Source of the DNA: Symsagittifera roscoffensis
Taxonomy: Eukaryota > Xenacoelomorpha > Acoela > Convolutidae
Reading direction: 5' to 3'
Assembly (NCBI RefSeq): GCF_963678635.1
Contig: NC_087070.1
Span: 25,600,007-25,664,006 of the forward strand
Length of the DNA stretch: 64,000 nucleotides
Shown here: piece after piece, positions 32,649 through 43,610 of the stretch
How the letters are laid out: each line of letters starts with the position of its first letter
How positions within the stretch are numbered: the stretch's first letter is position 1
The notes under the pieces: generated by a model
The model's input: the letters and a program-made list of their open reading frames with translations, nothing else
The model's database searches: none
What the model was told of the DNA's origin: nothing
Made by a program: the position numbers and the translations under genes

Positions 32649-33670
32649 AAATGTAAACAGTGTAAATAGCCAAATTGTAGACAATACAGATTTTAATCCG
32701 TCGGGTACTCCGGATGTAAAAACAGACCATGTCATAAACGCATGGTCGGAACCTGGAAAAAGCGAAAACGACGATTATTCTGTATTAAACGTAAGTACAA
32801 TTTTTGACGAAGATGGAAAAGAATTGAAGAAATTTCTGAATATTGGCCTCGGAAATGTAATGAAGTAATTTTAAATATACAAGTGGATTCAGCTAGCCCG
32901 GTCAGCTTCCTCAAAAAAACGTGTTACCCGAATTGAAATTACAAGACCCTTACTTAAAAATCTATCCAGTGGATAAGGCAACCAAGGACCTTACTGTGGA
33001 TTCACGGATAACGCCATAAACAATTTCTGGAAAAAAGAAACTTTCGATCTTCTCAAACGGCTGGTCAAACAACGACTGTCGTTTCTTCTTGACCGAGGGA
33101 CACGAGAGAAATAGCTTAGGAAATGACAATCTGACGAAAGTGGGGATAGAAGTCTCACAGAATTACTTCCCGGATTTCCAGACTAACAAGCAGTGTAAGT
33201 CAATAAATTCCATCTCTCAAACAGACAAAGATACGAAAATTCTAAACATATCAAAAACAGTCAAAAATTTATTCCTTCGGATTGGAAAAATTAAAAACCA
33301 GATGAAACTCACCCATTTTCACGAACCCCTAAAACCAATCCAACTAAAAGGAAGACGAGTCCCCCTAAACTTACTGGATTCTGTTAAGAAAGAAGTCATC
33401 AGATTAAAAGACGAGGGACATATAAAAAAAACTAGAAAACTGTGACGAAGATCGTTTTATCAGTCAAATGGTCATTACTTGCAAAAAAGACAAATCCATC
33501 AAGTTAGCTGTGGATTCAAAGTTTTTAAATAAACAAATCTACAAGAACAAAGACCAAATGCCGAACATCCACGAACTGGTAGAAAACGTCGCGGCGCAAA
33601 TTGCTAATGATTCTGTTGGAGAAGTGTGATTTACTAATTTAGACATAAAAAAATGAATACAGTTAACTTG
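32649..33670 (+). pseudogene. Gypsy protease and start of RT (single-copy part)
   Basis: Protease-like motif VDSASPVSFL (near 32882-32911; a DSG-type active site with Gly changed to Ala) is followed by protease C-terminal residues to about 33080. 33089-33445 is the connector into RT and ends with VPLNLLDSVKKEVIRLKDEG, the usual RT start. After a frameshift, FISQMVITCKKDKSIKLAVD and FTNLDIKNEYSQL (near 33635-33665, with the first catalytic Asp) follow. Stop codons occur near 33444, 33630 and 33655. This part is present only once; the tandem duplication begins at 33671. Confidence 0.7.
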
Positions 33671-34586
33671 CATTAGATAAATTTATTAGCAATCAACGCA
33701 ATTTTAGTATCTTGGGCGGTGACATTACGGGTACTTACCAATTTTTAACCAGCTTTTACGGACTAGGCGATATGCCTAACGAATTTCAAAGAGTAATGGA
33801 TTCTACGTTAGGTTCTATCCCTTTTACCAACTGTTACTTAGATGACATTTTAATTGCTTCCAAAGGAACATTTTTAGACCACAAGAAAATTGTGTTAAAA
33901 TTTTTTTATCGACACTGGTTGAGTATAACTTCGCGGTCAAATGGTCAAAATGTAAATTCTTTCAAAAAAAATAGAATGGCTGGGATTCAAAATCTCAATA
34001 ACAGGAATTATACTTTTATTCGACAAATCGAAAGCAATAAAGGACTTACCTGTTCCAAAGAACTGGAAATAATTAAAATCATTTTTCGGATCCATAAATC
34101 AGTACATCAAGTTTGTCCCGAATTTAGCCTCTCTAGGAAGCCCAACAAGAAATTAAACAAGAAATTGTAAATCTAACTGAGAATACCCATTTTGATGTAA
34201 AACGCAACACTAGAGTAAAAACGGACGCGTCTCACAATGGTTTGGGAGCTTCCCGCAAACAACTCCATGGGAATGACTGGAAAACAATTTCTTTTGCCTC
34301 TCGTTTCTTAAACCCACACGAGTCAAAATATTCTACGAATGAGCTCGAATTGTTAGGGGTCGTATGGGTCGGCAAACATTACAAAAACTACCTTTACGGA
34401 TCGGAATTCGAAGTAATTAATGACAACAAAGCTTTACTTTCCGCTCTCTCACCAAATCACGGAAATAAAACATATTATAGTAGATTAACAAGATGGGTGG
34501 ACAGATTGTTACCTTTTAATTTTTTAATCAAACATCTAGCAGGAAAAGATATGGGCTTCACTGACCTTGTTTCTAGTTTAATTTAA
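33671..34586 (+). pseudogene. Gypsy RT core and RNase H, duplication copy 1
   Basis: FSILGGDITGTYQFLTSFYG and FTNCYLDDILIAS (YLDD catalytic motif near 33835-33846) are intact RT motifs. A deletion of about 65 bp relative to copy 2 near 34145 removes the RT thumb/connection. RNase H follows: VKTDASHNGLGASRKQLHGN (first Asp), STNELELLGVVW (Glu), INDNKALLSAL (Asp) and HLAGKDMGFTDLVSSL (34242-34586). Confidence 0.85.
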
Positions 34587-34928
34587 AGCTAATAATCTTC
34601 ACTTTCCCACTTTGTTCATCTAATCAAAATAGAACGGAATTTTGTACTTCAAATTTTAATCCAACGGATTATTCAAACACGAACCCAATAACTATTTCTG
34701 TTTCTAATTTCGCATTTTTTTACTTCTTAATTCTTATTTGTAGATTGATTAACTCGCCTGTAGATAAAACAAACTGTAGATGCTGTTAATATGAATCATA
34801 AGAATTTTGTAATTAATCCCTCTACTTCCGGTATTTCAGTAGATTTAGATCTCTCGCTATTACCTGACCACGCTAATCTTGTTAAAAATACCGTGAAAAC
34901 TTGAAGTTGCTGGATCGACCCTTTAGAC

Positions 34929-35812
34929 TTGAAGATCTTATTTAACGCCAAATTGGTAGCCTTTTTGACAGAAGACGACCCCATGTTGAACCCAATAGTC
35001 AAGGCACTTCAAAACAAAGTGGAGAAGATTAATGCAAATTCCCCTTACTTTAAACACTTCACCAGAGATTTACACGAATCCGACGGATTGCTATACATGG
35101 ACGGTAAACTAGTTATACCTTTTACCCTGAGAAGCGAGATGATGAAGACTCTCCATGAAACTCATCCAGGTCAATTCGGAATGAAGTATTTGGCCCAATA
35201 CATCTGGTGGCCTCATATTAACAGGCAAATTTACTTTCATGGCATAAACTGCTCAGAATGCACATCGGCGGGTAAGAATTTGAAAACTGTTATCCCAAAT
35301 TCACAAGCTAGTGAACTTCCTCCATCATTGGAACCAAACGAAGAACTTAACTTAGACTTCGCTGGACCTTTGGATTCCTATTGAGGATCAAACAAATATA
35401 TTTACTTTGCATTGATAGATTTTCCAAATTTCCATTGGCAAAAATTACGTCTTCTACTTCTGCAAAAAAAGTTATCGAATTTTTACAGGATTATATATTT
35501 TTACATGGTATACCGTATTCAATAAGGGTAGACCACGCGACTTGCTTTACAAGCCAAGATTTTAAATTATTCTGTGATTCGAACAATATTAAAATAATAT
35601 TTTGTACAGTAGGTGACCATCGTTCCAACGGATTAGTCAAAAAATTGGTACACTCTGTAAAAATTAATCTACTTGTTTTTTCACAAGAACATCAAAATGT
35701 ACAAAAAACGCCGTTTCAAAGATTATCTGGAATTTACGTTCATCTTTTCAATCCAAAATCAAAAGTTTTCCATTTGAAATTCCTTATAACAATACATTTT
35801 GTTAACAATTAG
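34929..35812 (+). pseudogene. Gypsy integrase, duplication copy 1
   Basis: H2C2 zinc-binding domain: HETHPGQFGMKYLAQYIWW then CSECTSAGK. Catalytic core: LNLDFAGPLDSY (first Asp), then an in-frame stop TGA (35382-35384) where copy 2 has Trp. After that, RVDHATCFTSQDF supplies the second Asp, and DHRSNGLVKKLV has Lys where the catalytic Glu is expected. The frame decays near 35700. Active relatives insert cDNA into the genome; this one could not, even if translated. Confidence 0.85.
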
Positions 35813-35916
35813 CTTCTGGTAAACCTTTCTTTGGAATTTTAGACAAAGGGAAATCTATATTGTCTGAAGAACGGGCAAATGACTGGAACTAAGACGATAG
35901 TCTCGAGGATGGATAC

Positions 35917-36912
35917 ATGGACAACGTGGTAGCGAAAAAGAACCAAACGCCGATCGAAAAGGTCTATGACAACGACTACGCCTCATCCTCGAAAATCAAG
36001 TCTGATAGAATACCACTACAAAGCCGCTTCAAAGGTAAAATCTTTCGGAAAACAAACAGTAACATCAATCGAGACTTTTTCTATAAGGAACTAAACAAAA
36101 AAATCATAAATTCGTCTACTTCGACAGTAGAATTATCCGACGGAAAAATAAGACGAAAGTTGGACATTGCGATTCTTAAATCTACCTCAAATAAAATCAG
36201 ATCTTTTAAAGGAAATATTTCATTCCCTTTTTTCCCTAATCCTAATGTTGAAGTAGGTCAGAAGCAGGAGGGTTCGAGACGAAAACCAAAACCGAAAAAA
36301 CTGATGCCTAGGACTCGCAAACAAGTTGAACTGGTCCCATCCGATAACCTGACAAGGACATGTGTGTCGGGGACATCCTCCAAACCAGTCCGGAGACAAA
36401 TTCGCTGCTCAAAGAAGTCGTCAACCCCTCCAGGTTACCTAGTTCTAGATGAATCCATGCTAATTCCTTCGGATATTTCGGATACTAGTGAATGGGAATG
36501 GATAGCGGCCGGTTTCCCTTGTAGAGATGTAGCCAGAGAACGTTTTATTTCCGACTCATGCCCGACTCATATTCCAAATGGAATTGGCCCTAATTTTGGC
36601 GTAAGCAATAATAACATAAAATCTGAGGTTGTAGAAGACATTACGGCCCAATACGGAGAACATTTTGGGGACCAGACTTTTGAGTGCCTAATAAGCATTA
36701 TCCCCGCTAACCGAATCTCTAGTCCACGGGAACTTCAGGACGATCGTAATCCAACGGACTTGGGCACAGTAACAGACTTCCAGGTTTACGAGATAGTAGA
36801 TTCCGCCGACGATTTCACTTCGACTCACGACTCATCCAACAAACCTGGTAAAGTTCCTCCCACCATCAGACGTTCTAGCAGAAATGTTGGACCAACGAAA
36901 TTTTACGATTAA
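35917..36912 (+). pseudogene. Gypsy pol C-terminal tail, duplication copy 1
   Basis: An intact frame of 331 codons, Lys/Arg/Ser-rich at first (SRRKPKPKK, TRKQVELVPSDN) and acidic later. It ends RRSSRNVGPTKFYD. A basic, low-complexity tail after integrase that ends in an RRSSR-type motif is common in gypsy pol. The junction with copy 2 follows at 36925-36928. Function in the element is unknown. Confidence 0.7.
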
Positions 36913-36927
36913 AGGTATTTTATAGAC

Positions 36928-37906
36928 CATTAGATAAATTTATTAGCAATCAATGCAATTTTAGTATCTTGGGCGGTGACATTACGGGTACTTACCAATT
37001 TTTAACCAGCTTTTACGGACTAGGCGATATGCCTAACGAATTTCAAAGAGTAATGGATTCTATGTTAGGTTCTATCCCTTTTACCAACTGTTACTTAGAT
37101 GACATTTTAATTGCTTCCAAAGGAACATTTTTAGACCACAAGAAAATTGTGTTAAAAATTTTTTATCGACACTGGTCGAGTATAACTTCGCGGTCAAATG
37201 GTCAAAATGTAAATTCTTTCAAAAAGAAATAGAACGGCTGGGATTCAAAATCTCAATAACAGGAATTGTACTTTTATTCGACAAATCGAAAGCAATAAAG
37301 GACTTACCTGTTCCAAAGAAGTGGAAATAATTAAAACCATTTTTCGGATCCATAAATCTGTACATCACGTTTGTCCCGATTTTAGCCTCTCTAGGAAGCC
37401 CACTTCGACCGTTTCTTAATAAGAAATCGATCTTCCAATGGAACGACGACCATACGAAAGCGTTTGAGAAAATTAAACAAGAAATTGTAAATCTAACTGA
37501 GAATACCCATTTTGATGTAAAACGCAACACTAGAGTAAAAACGGAGGCGTCTCACAATGGTTTGGGAGCTTCCCTCGAACAACTCCATGAGAATGAGTGG
37601 AAAACAATTTCTTTTGCCTCTCGTTTTTTAAACCCACACGAGTCAAAATAATCTACGAATGAGCTCGAATTGTTAGGGGTCGTATGGGCCGTCGAACAGT
37701 ACAAAAACTACCTTTACGGATCGGAATTCGAAGTAATTACTGACAACAAAGCTTTAATTTCCGCTCTCTCACCAAATTACGGAAATAAAACATTTTATAG
37801 TAGATTAACAAGATGGGTAAACAGATTGTTACATTTTAATTTTTTAATCAAACATCTAGCAGGAAAAGATATGGGCTTCACTGACCTTGTTTCTAGTTTA
37901 ATTTAA
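36928..37906 (+). pseudogene. Gypsy RT core and RNase H, duplication copy 2
   Basis: Second copy of 33671-34586, about 96-97 percent similar by eye. YLDD is intact (near 37092-37103). The RT thumb segment missing from copy 1 is present (37395-37465), with a frameshift near 37230. RNase H is interrupted by a stop TAA (37649-37651) and then reads ELLGVVWAVEQYKNYLYG, ITDNKALISAL and HLAGKDMGFTDLVSSL. Confidence 0.85.
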
Positions 37907-38219
37907 AGCTAATAAACTCCACTTTCCCAATTTGTTCATCTAATCACAATAGAACGGAATTTTGTACTTCAAATTCTAATCCAACGGATTATTCAAACAC
38001 GAACCCAATAATTATTTCTATTTCTAATTTCGCATTTTTTTTACTTCTTAATTCTTAATTGTAGATTGATTAACTCGTGTAGATAAAAAAAATTGTAGAT
38101 ACTGTTAATATGAATCATAAGAATATTGTAATTAATCCCTCTACTTCCGGTATTTCAGTAGATTTAGATCTCTCGCTATTACCTGACCACGCTAATATTG
38201 TCAAAAATACCGTGAAAAC

Positions 38220-39160
38220 TTGAAGTTGCCGGATCGACCCTTGGACTTGAACATCTTGTTTAACGCCAAACTGGTAGCCTTTTTGACAGAAGACGACCCC
38301 ATGTTGAACCCAATAGTCGAGGCACTTCAAAACAAAGTGGAGAAGATTAATGCAAATTCCCCTTACTTTAAACACTTCATCAGAGATTTACACGAATCCG
38401 ACGGGTTGCTATACATGGACGGTAAACTAGTTATACCTTTTACCCTGAGAAACGCGATGATGAAGACTCTCCATGAAACTCATCCAGGTCAATTCAGAAT
38501 GAAGTATTTTGCCCAATACATCTGGTGGCCTCATAATAACAGGCAAATTTACTTTCATGGCATAAACTGCTCAGAATGCACATCGATGGGTAAGAAATTG
38601 AAAACTGTTATCCCAAATTCACAAAATAGTGAACTTCCTCCATTATTGGAACCAAACAAAGAACTTAACTTAGACTTCGCTGGACCCTTGGATTCCTATT
38701 GGGGATCAAACAAATATATTTACTTTGCATTGATAGATTTTCCAAATTTCCATTGGCAAAAATTACGTCTTCTACTTCTGTAAAAACAGTTATCGAATTT
38801 TTACAGGATTATATATTTTTACATGGTATACCGTATTCAATAAGGAAAGACCACGCGACTTGCTTTACAAGCCAAGATTTTAAATTATTCTGTGATTCGA
38901 ACAATATTAAAATAATATTTTGTACAGTAGGTGACCATCGTTCCAACGGATTTGTCAAAAAAATGGTAAACACTGTAAAAATTAATCTACTTACTATTTC
39001 ACAAGAACATCAAAAAGGTACAAAACGCCGTTTCAAAGATTATCTGGAATTTACGTTCATCTTACCAATCCCAAATTCAAATGTTCTCCATTTGAAATTC
39101 ATTATAACAATACAATTTGGAAACAATTTGTTTCTGGTAAACCTTCCTTTGGAATTTTAG
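38220..39160 (+). pseudogene. Gypsy integrase, duplication copy 2
   Basis: H2C2 domain HETHPGQFRMKYFAQYIWW and CSECTSMGK are open through LDFAGPLDSYWGSNKYIYF. A frameshift follows and the core resumes in 38699-39160 with KDHATCFTSQDF and DHRSNGFVKKMV. The catalytic Glu is again Lys, as in copy 1, so that change predates the duplication or is typical of this lineage. Confidence 0.85.
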
Positions 39161-39243
39161 ACAAAGGGAAATCTATATTGTCTAAAGAACGGGCAAATGA
39201 TTGGAACTAGGACGATAGACTCGAGGATGGATACAAGGACAAC

Positions 39244-40268
39244 TTGGTACCGAACAAGAACCAAACGCCGATCGAAAAGGGCTATGACACTGACTACGCC
39301 TCATCCTCGAAAATCAAGTCTGATAGAATACCACTACAAAGCCCCTTCAAAGGTAAAATCCTTCGAAAAACAAACAGTAACATCAATCGAGACTGTTTCT
39401 ATAAGGAACTAAACAAAAGAATCATAAAATCGAATACTTCGACAATAGAATTATCCGACGGAAAAATAAGACGAAAGTCGGACATTGCGATTCCTAAATC
39501 TACCTCAAATAAAATCAGACCTTTTAAAGGAAATATTTCATTCCCTTTTTTCCCTAATCCTAATGTTGAAGTAGGTCAGAAGCAGGAAGGTTCGAGACGA
39601 AAACCAAAACCGAAAAAACCGATGCCTAGCACTCGCAAACAAGTTGAACTGGTCCCATCCGATAACCTGACAAGGACATGTGTGTCGGGGACATCCTCCA
39701 AACCAGTCTGGAGACAAACTCGCTGCTCAAAGAAGTCGTCAACCCCTCCAGTTTACCTAGCTTCAGATGAATCCATGCTAATTCCTTCGGATATTTCGAA
39801 TACTAGTGAATGGGAATGGATAGCGGGCGGTTTCCCTTGTAGAGATGTAGCCAGAGAGCGTTTTATTTCCGACTCATGCCCGACTCATATTCCAAATGGA
39901 ATTGGCCCTAACCAATAATGACATAAAATCTGAGGTTTTAGAAGACAATACGGCCCAATACGGAGAACATTTTGGGGACCAGACTTTTGAGTGCCTAATA
40001 AACATTATCCCCGCTAACCGAATCTCTAGTGCACTGGAACAGAATACTACAACTCAGGGTAGGAAGAAACCATCATCAAGCCTGGGAACTTCAGGACGAT
40101 CGTAATCCAACGGACTTGGGTACAGTAACAGACTTTCCGGTTTACGAGATAGTAGATTCCGCCGACAATTTCACCTCGACTCACGACTCTTCCAACAAAC
40201 CTGGTAAAGTTCCTCCCACTATCAGACGTTGTAGCAGAAATGTTGGACTACAGAAATTTTACGATTAA
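39244..40268 (+). pseudogene. Gypsy pol C-terminal tail, duplication copy 2
   Basis: Second copy of 35917-36912, open to 39918. A small deletion then shifts frame (GPNFGVSNNN of copy 1 is shortened). Near 40040-40090 it contains about 58 bp that copy 1 lacks, so copy 1 has a deletion or copy 2 an insertion. It ends CSRNVGLQKFYD. Confidence 0.7.
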
Positions 40269-40281
40269 AGGTATTTTATAG

Positions 40282-40565
40282 ATGCCGTAGATAGATCTCA
40301 AGAAACATCTGGTTCGGCAGCTAACCCCATCGTGATAGAAATAGACGATAACACCACTCATGATGCAGACAGTGCCGTGGCTCCGGCGGAGTTGATCATA
40401 ATTGACTCAGATTCACCATCTCCGGAACAAACCTCTGTTTCTTCAACCGATGAATCGTTAAGGATGTCAGTAGATAATTTTGGAGAAGATTCAGAACTAG
40501 ATAGTGAACTTTTTAATGCGGAACTTGAAAACTTTTTAAATGAGTATAGAAGTTGCGAACAATAA
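40282..40565 (+). pseudogene. Gypsy tail extension after the duplication, acidic
   Basis: Past the end of the duplicated unit the plus strand is open at 40332-40565: acidic and Ser-rich (IIDSDSPSPEQTSVSSTDES, then ELDSELFNAELENFLNEY). This is probably the original C-terminus of the pol or an accessory reading frame. An overlapping minus-strand frame (40358-40747) is 129 codons long but looks like its shadow. Confidence 0.45.
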
Positions 40566-41033
40566 TCGTAATACCTATTCCTTTCTCGAGTACTTTCCAC
40601 TTCACACACCGGTGCTAAACTGTATTTCCCACAAATTTGAGTTGGAAGGTTTAGTGGGCATAACTGTTTGTAACTCATCAACCCTTCGGAGTACTCATTT
40701 GTAATTTTATTCATCGCATCCTGCCTTATAAAATCCATCTCAGCCAATTTATTTGCTTCCGCGACCTGACACCTCTTCGCCTATTAAACTGCGGTGATAA
40801 TTTTGTTTTTGGATTTTCTACCCCTACTTATCTTTTAGATCCTATCCGTCTCAACCTCAATCATTAGTGCATTACTTAGTGCTAGTGTTGGTGCTTTAGC
40901 TAATTTTAGTTACTTACTCAGTAGTGCAATAAAATCTTTTCTCTGTCCGAAAAAGGGGGAGAAAGGACTCAGTCTCAGTTATTTCGTATTTTACTTATCG
41001 GGCACTAATTAAAAATTTTCCTGCTTAGAGGAA
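40566..41033 (+). other. Gypsy 3' untranslated region with polypurine tracts
   Basis: No coding signal. AAAAAGGGGGAGAAAGGA lies at about 40955-40972, and AGAGGAA directly precedes the right LTR (41027-41033). Either could be the polypurine tract that primes plus-strand synthesis; the one touching the LTR has the right position. Confidence 0.5.
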
Positions 41034-41250
41034 TGTTGTGATTTGATCTTATTTTGCATTTATTGCAAACCTTATTTGGCTTAATTAGATTTAGATAACA
41101 GGTATGACCTTCACTGGCTATTCCCTCCGGCGGAGAGAATGATATCTCTTTGTTTAATGTTTTAACTTACCGACTAATTCACTTTAATTCTTTATTCTTT
41201 TTTTAAAAGTTTTAACTTAGAGTTAGCTACAACAAAGTAACATTTTAACA
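41034..41250 (+). repeat. Right LTR of the nested gypsy element
   Basis: 217 bp, starts TGTTGTGATTTG and ends CATTTTAACA, giving the usual TG...CA ends with a short inverted repeat. Matches the left LTR except for about 16 substitutions, a 10-bp gap and the last ~20 bp. Confidence 0.9.
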
Positions 41251-41255
41251 GGGAG
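41251..41255. repeat. 5-bp target-site duplication GGGAG, right copy
   Basis: Identical to 31688-31692. After it the LINE frame resumes as GCA ATG GAC TCG, joining IHAIWE to AMDSNDSYE. Confidence 0.85.
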
Positions 41256-43598
41256 GCAATGGACTCGAATGACAGCTACGAGCTGCATGTCCTTAATCTT
41301 CTCTCCGAAAATGATTTTGAGGAATGTTTATACCAAAACAAAAAAAAACAGTTAGATATTTTCTTGACCAATAAATCAAATGTCTTACTGAATTACACCA
41401 CGCAAAACGAATTCAAAAAGTCATACAGATCCGATCCCTTGGCATACACTATAACGATTCACACTGAAACGGAAGTAAAAGGAACCAATACAATAAAAAA
41501 TGAACAGTTTGTGTTTCATAAAGCCGATTGGAATGCAATAGATAAAAGTATATTAGATAAACAATTTGTTCCGTACTGTTATAGTAATGTCGACGAACTT
41601 GTTAAACTATGGTATAAATGGCTTTGCAAGATCATTGAAGAAAATGTCCCCAGAGTAACAAGCCACAGAAAGAACATCCCACCTTGGGTGTCTAGTAGTA
41701 CAGCACACCAAAAAAAGTTATTTCCACACTAAAACGTAAAATCGAACAGAAAAACAGAAAAATTCTAAGCGGCCCCATAAAACTAAAAAAGAAAGAAGCT
41801 CTGGTACGCAAAAGCTTAACACAAGACCAAGCAGACTATGAAGAAAAGCTTTTCAAAGGAAAAAAACTTCTTAACTGCAAAAATATCTTCGATCAATCCA
41901 CAAAGGCAGTCGTTTTCCTGACCTTTTGTCTTTCGGAATCAATCAAGCTTACAATGATAATGAAACGAGTAAACTTCTCAAAAAATTCTTCTGCAGTGTC
42001 TTTACTAGAGATTATCAACTAAATGCATATCAAAATTACGAAAACAATGTCCATAATAAATTAATTATAACAGAAAAACAAATTGTCCCAAATTTCTTAA
42101 ACCTTGATACCAGTAAAGTCTGTGGGGCTGACAACATCGGAAATTTTATCCTAAAATATTTACCATCTCTATCAAAATCACTCTATCTTGTTTTCATTTT
42201 TGTAATAGCAAAAGGATTTTTCCCCAATTTTCAAGGGCGCGAACAAAGAGAATTACTGGCCAATAAGCCTTCTTTACAATGTATCAAAGAAACTACAGAA
42301 TTTGTCTTTGATGAAATTTATAGTTTAACCAATAAACACTTGCATGAAACCCAACACGGTTTTTGTAAAATCCGATCGGTGATGACTCAGCTTCTCCAAT
42401 TTCTTGACCATCTGTACCAAAAATATGACATTTCAACTAAAACAGAACTTCATTTTCTCCACCTAGATTTTCGTAAAGCAGTTGACAGCGTTTCTCTCCA
42501 AAAATTAATTGATAAAATACAACAATTTGGAATTGGCAGAAATTTCGTGAAACTCCCTGCAAGTTACTGAACAAACAGGACACAATATGTGAAAATAAGT
42601 GATAAGCGCTCCCCAGCAGCATCACTAACTAGTGGTTTGCCACAAGGGTCTATTATTGGAGCCCTATCATTTATCCTATTTATAAATGATTTACCAACTA
42701 TAATTAAAAATAGCCAATCTTTTGGGTAATGCAGATGAATTCAATTTTGCAAATACTGACCCTTGTACTCTAGAAGAAGACATAAATAGAATAGAAAAAT
42801 GGTGCTCAGACAACGAAATGAAACTCAATGGTGATAAATGTTATATACTACCGATCAAAACGAAATGCGAAATTGATAATTTGACGCTAAATACCAATCG
42901 TCTAAGTTGTAAAAAATAACAAAAAGATCTAGATATTAAAATGGCGAAGAACTTAATTGGAAAGCAAATTGAGATAAAAGATGTTCCAAAGCCTGGAGAG
43001 TTTTCTATTTTCTAAAACGCAACGTATTGAAACTTGCAAACAAATATATGAAACTGAACGCATACAAAGGGTATGTAGTCCCTGTTATAGCACACATATC
43101 TCAGGCATGGTCAGCAAACAAAGGTGAAATGAGGGATATCGAAAAAATCCAGAAACGGGCCCCCGCATGGATACTTGGCATATGGGAAAATTACAACAAT
43201 AGATTAAAACAACTAGAACTCCTGCCTCTATTTATGTACTTCGAACTACACGATGCCCTATTCTTACTGTCCATCATGCAAGGAAACTAGAACATCAGAA
43301 AACCCGTATAAATAAAGAACAACCCTGGAAATGACATCAAAACAAAACAAACCAGCGGTAATCAAAAAAATATTGAAAAAACAAGAACAAAAACGCCGAT
43401 AAAAACTTCACGAAGAGATCTAGCAGACTGCTAAACATCATTACAAAGAACACAAACTACAAGATTAGCGAGCTGACGAAGCCGGTTTTAACAAAGATCT
43501 ACGGGAAATTTTTTGAACAATATAGTGAAACAAACTCTTGCACATGGACAATCATCATCTGCAATTGTGGTAATTGCAATCCGATGCAGAAAATATAA
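41256..43598 (+). pseudogene. LINE ORF2, 3' part: endonuclease end, reverse transcriptase, C-terminus
   Basis: MDSNDSYELHVLNLLSENDF and LDIFLTNKSNVLLNY are the end of the endonuclease. RT follows across frameshifts: LDTSKVCGADNIGNFILKYL, QHGFCKIRSVMTQLLQFLDH, LHFLHLDFRKAVDSVSLQKL (first catalytic Asp, near 42460), SGLPQGSIIGALSFILFIND (near 42630-42690) and a damaged YADD (near 42725, GNADEFNF). The thumb and C-terminal part include QKRAPAWILGIWENYNNRLK (43150-43215). The last piece, ending at TAA 43598, has CTWTIICNCGNCNP, a Cys-rich end typical of CR1-like ORF2. All parts are in LINE order. Confidence 0.85.
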
Positions 43599-43610
43599 GT
43601 GACCAAAACT

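Larger units (their letters stand above)
31693..41250 (+). mobile_element. Nested Ty3/gypsy LTR retrotransposon with internal tandem duplication
   Basis: It has a left LTR, gag, protease, RT, RNaseH, integrase and C-terminal tail, with the RT-to-tail section present twice head to tail (33671-36925 and 36928-40281), then a right LTR. It is flanked by GGGAG target duplications. The LTRs differ at roughly 8 percent of positions by eye, so the insertion is not recent. All ORFs are interrupted. Confidence 0.9.
29972..43610 (+). mobile_element. CR1-like LINE interrupted by a nested gypsy element
   Basis: Leader from about 29972, ORF1 from 30311, ORF2 from about 31200. ORF2 is interrupted at 31692 by the gypsy element and resumes at 41251, ending at TAA 43598. 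Removing the insertion and one copy of GGGAG restores one reading frame, so the halves belong to one insertion. ORF1 (zinc finger, coiled coil) and ORF2 (AP-like endonuclease, RT, Cys-rich C-terminus) place it in the CR1/Jockey group. Stops and frameshifts in both ORFs show it is dead. Confidence 0.85.
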
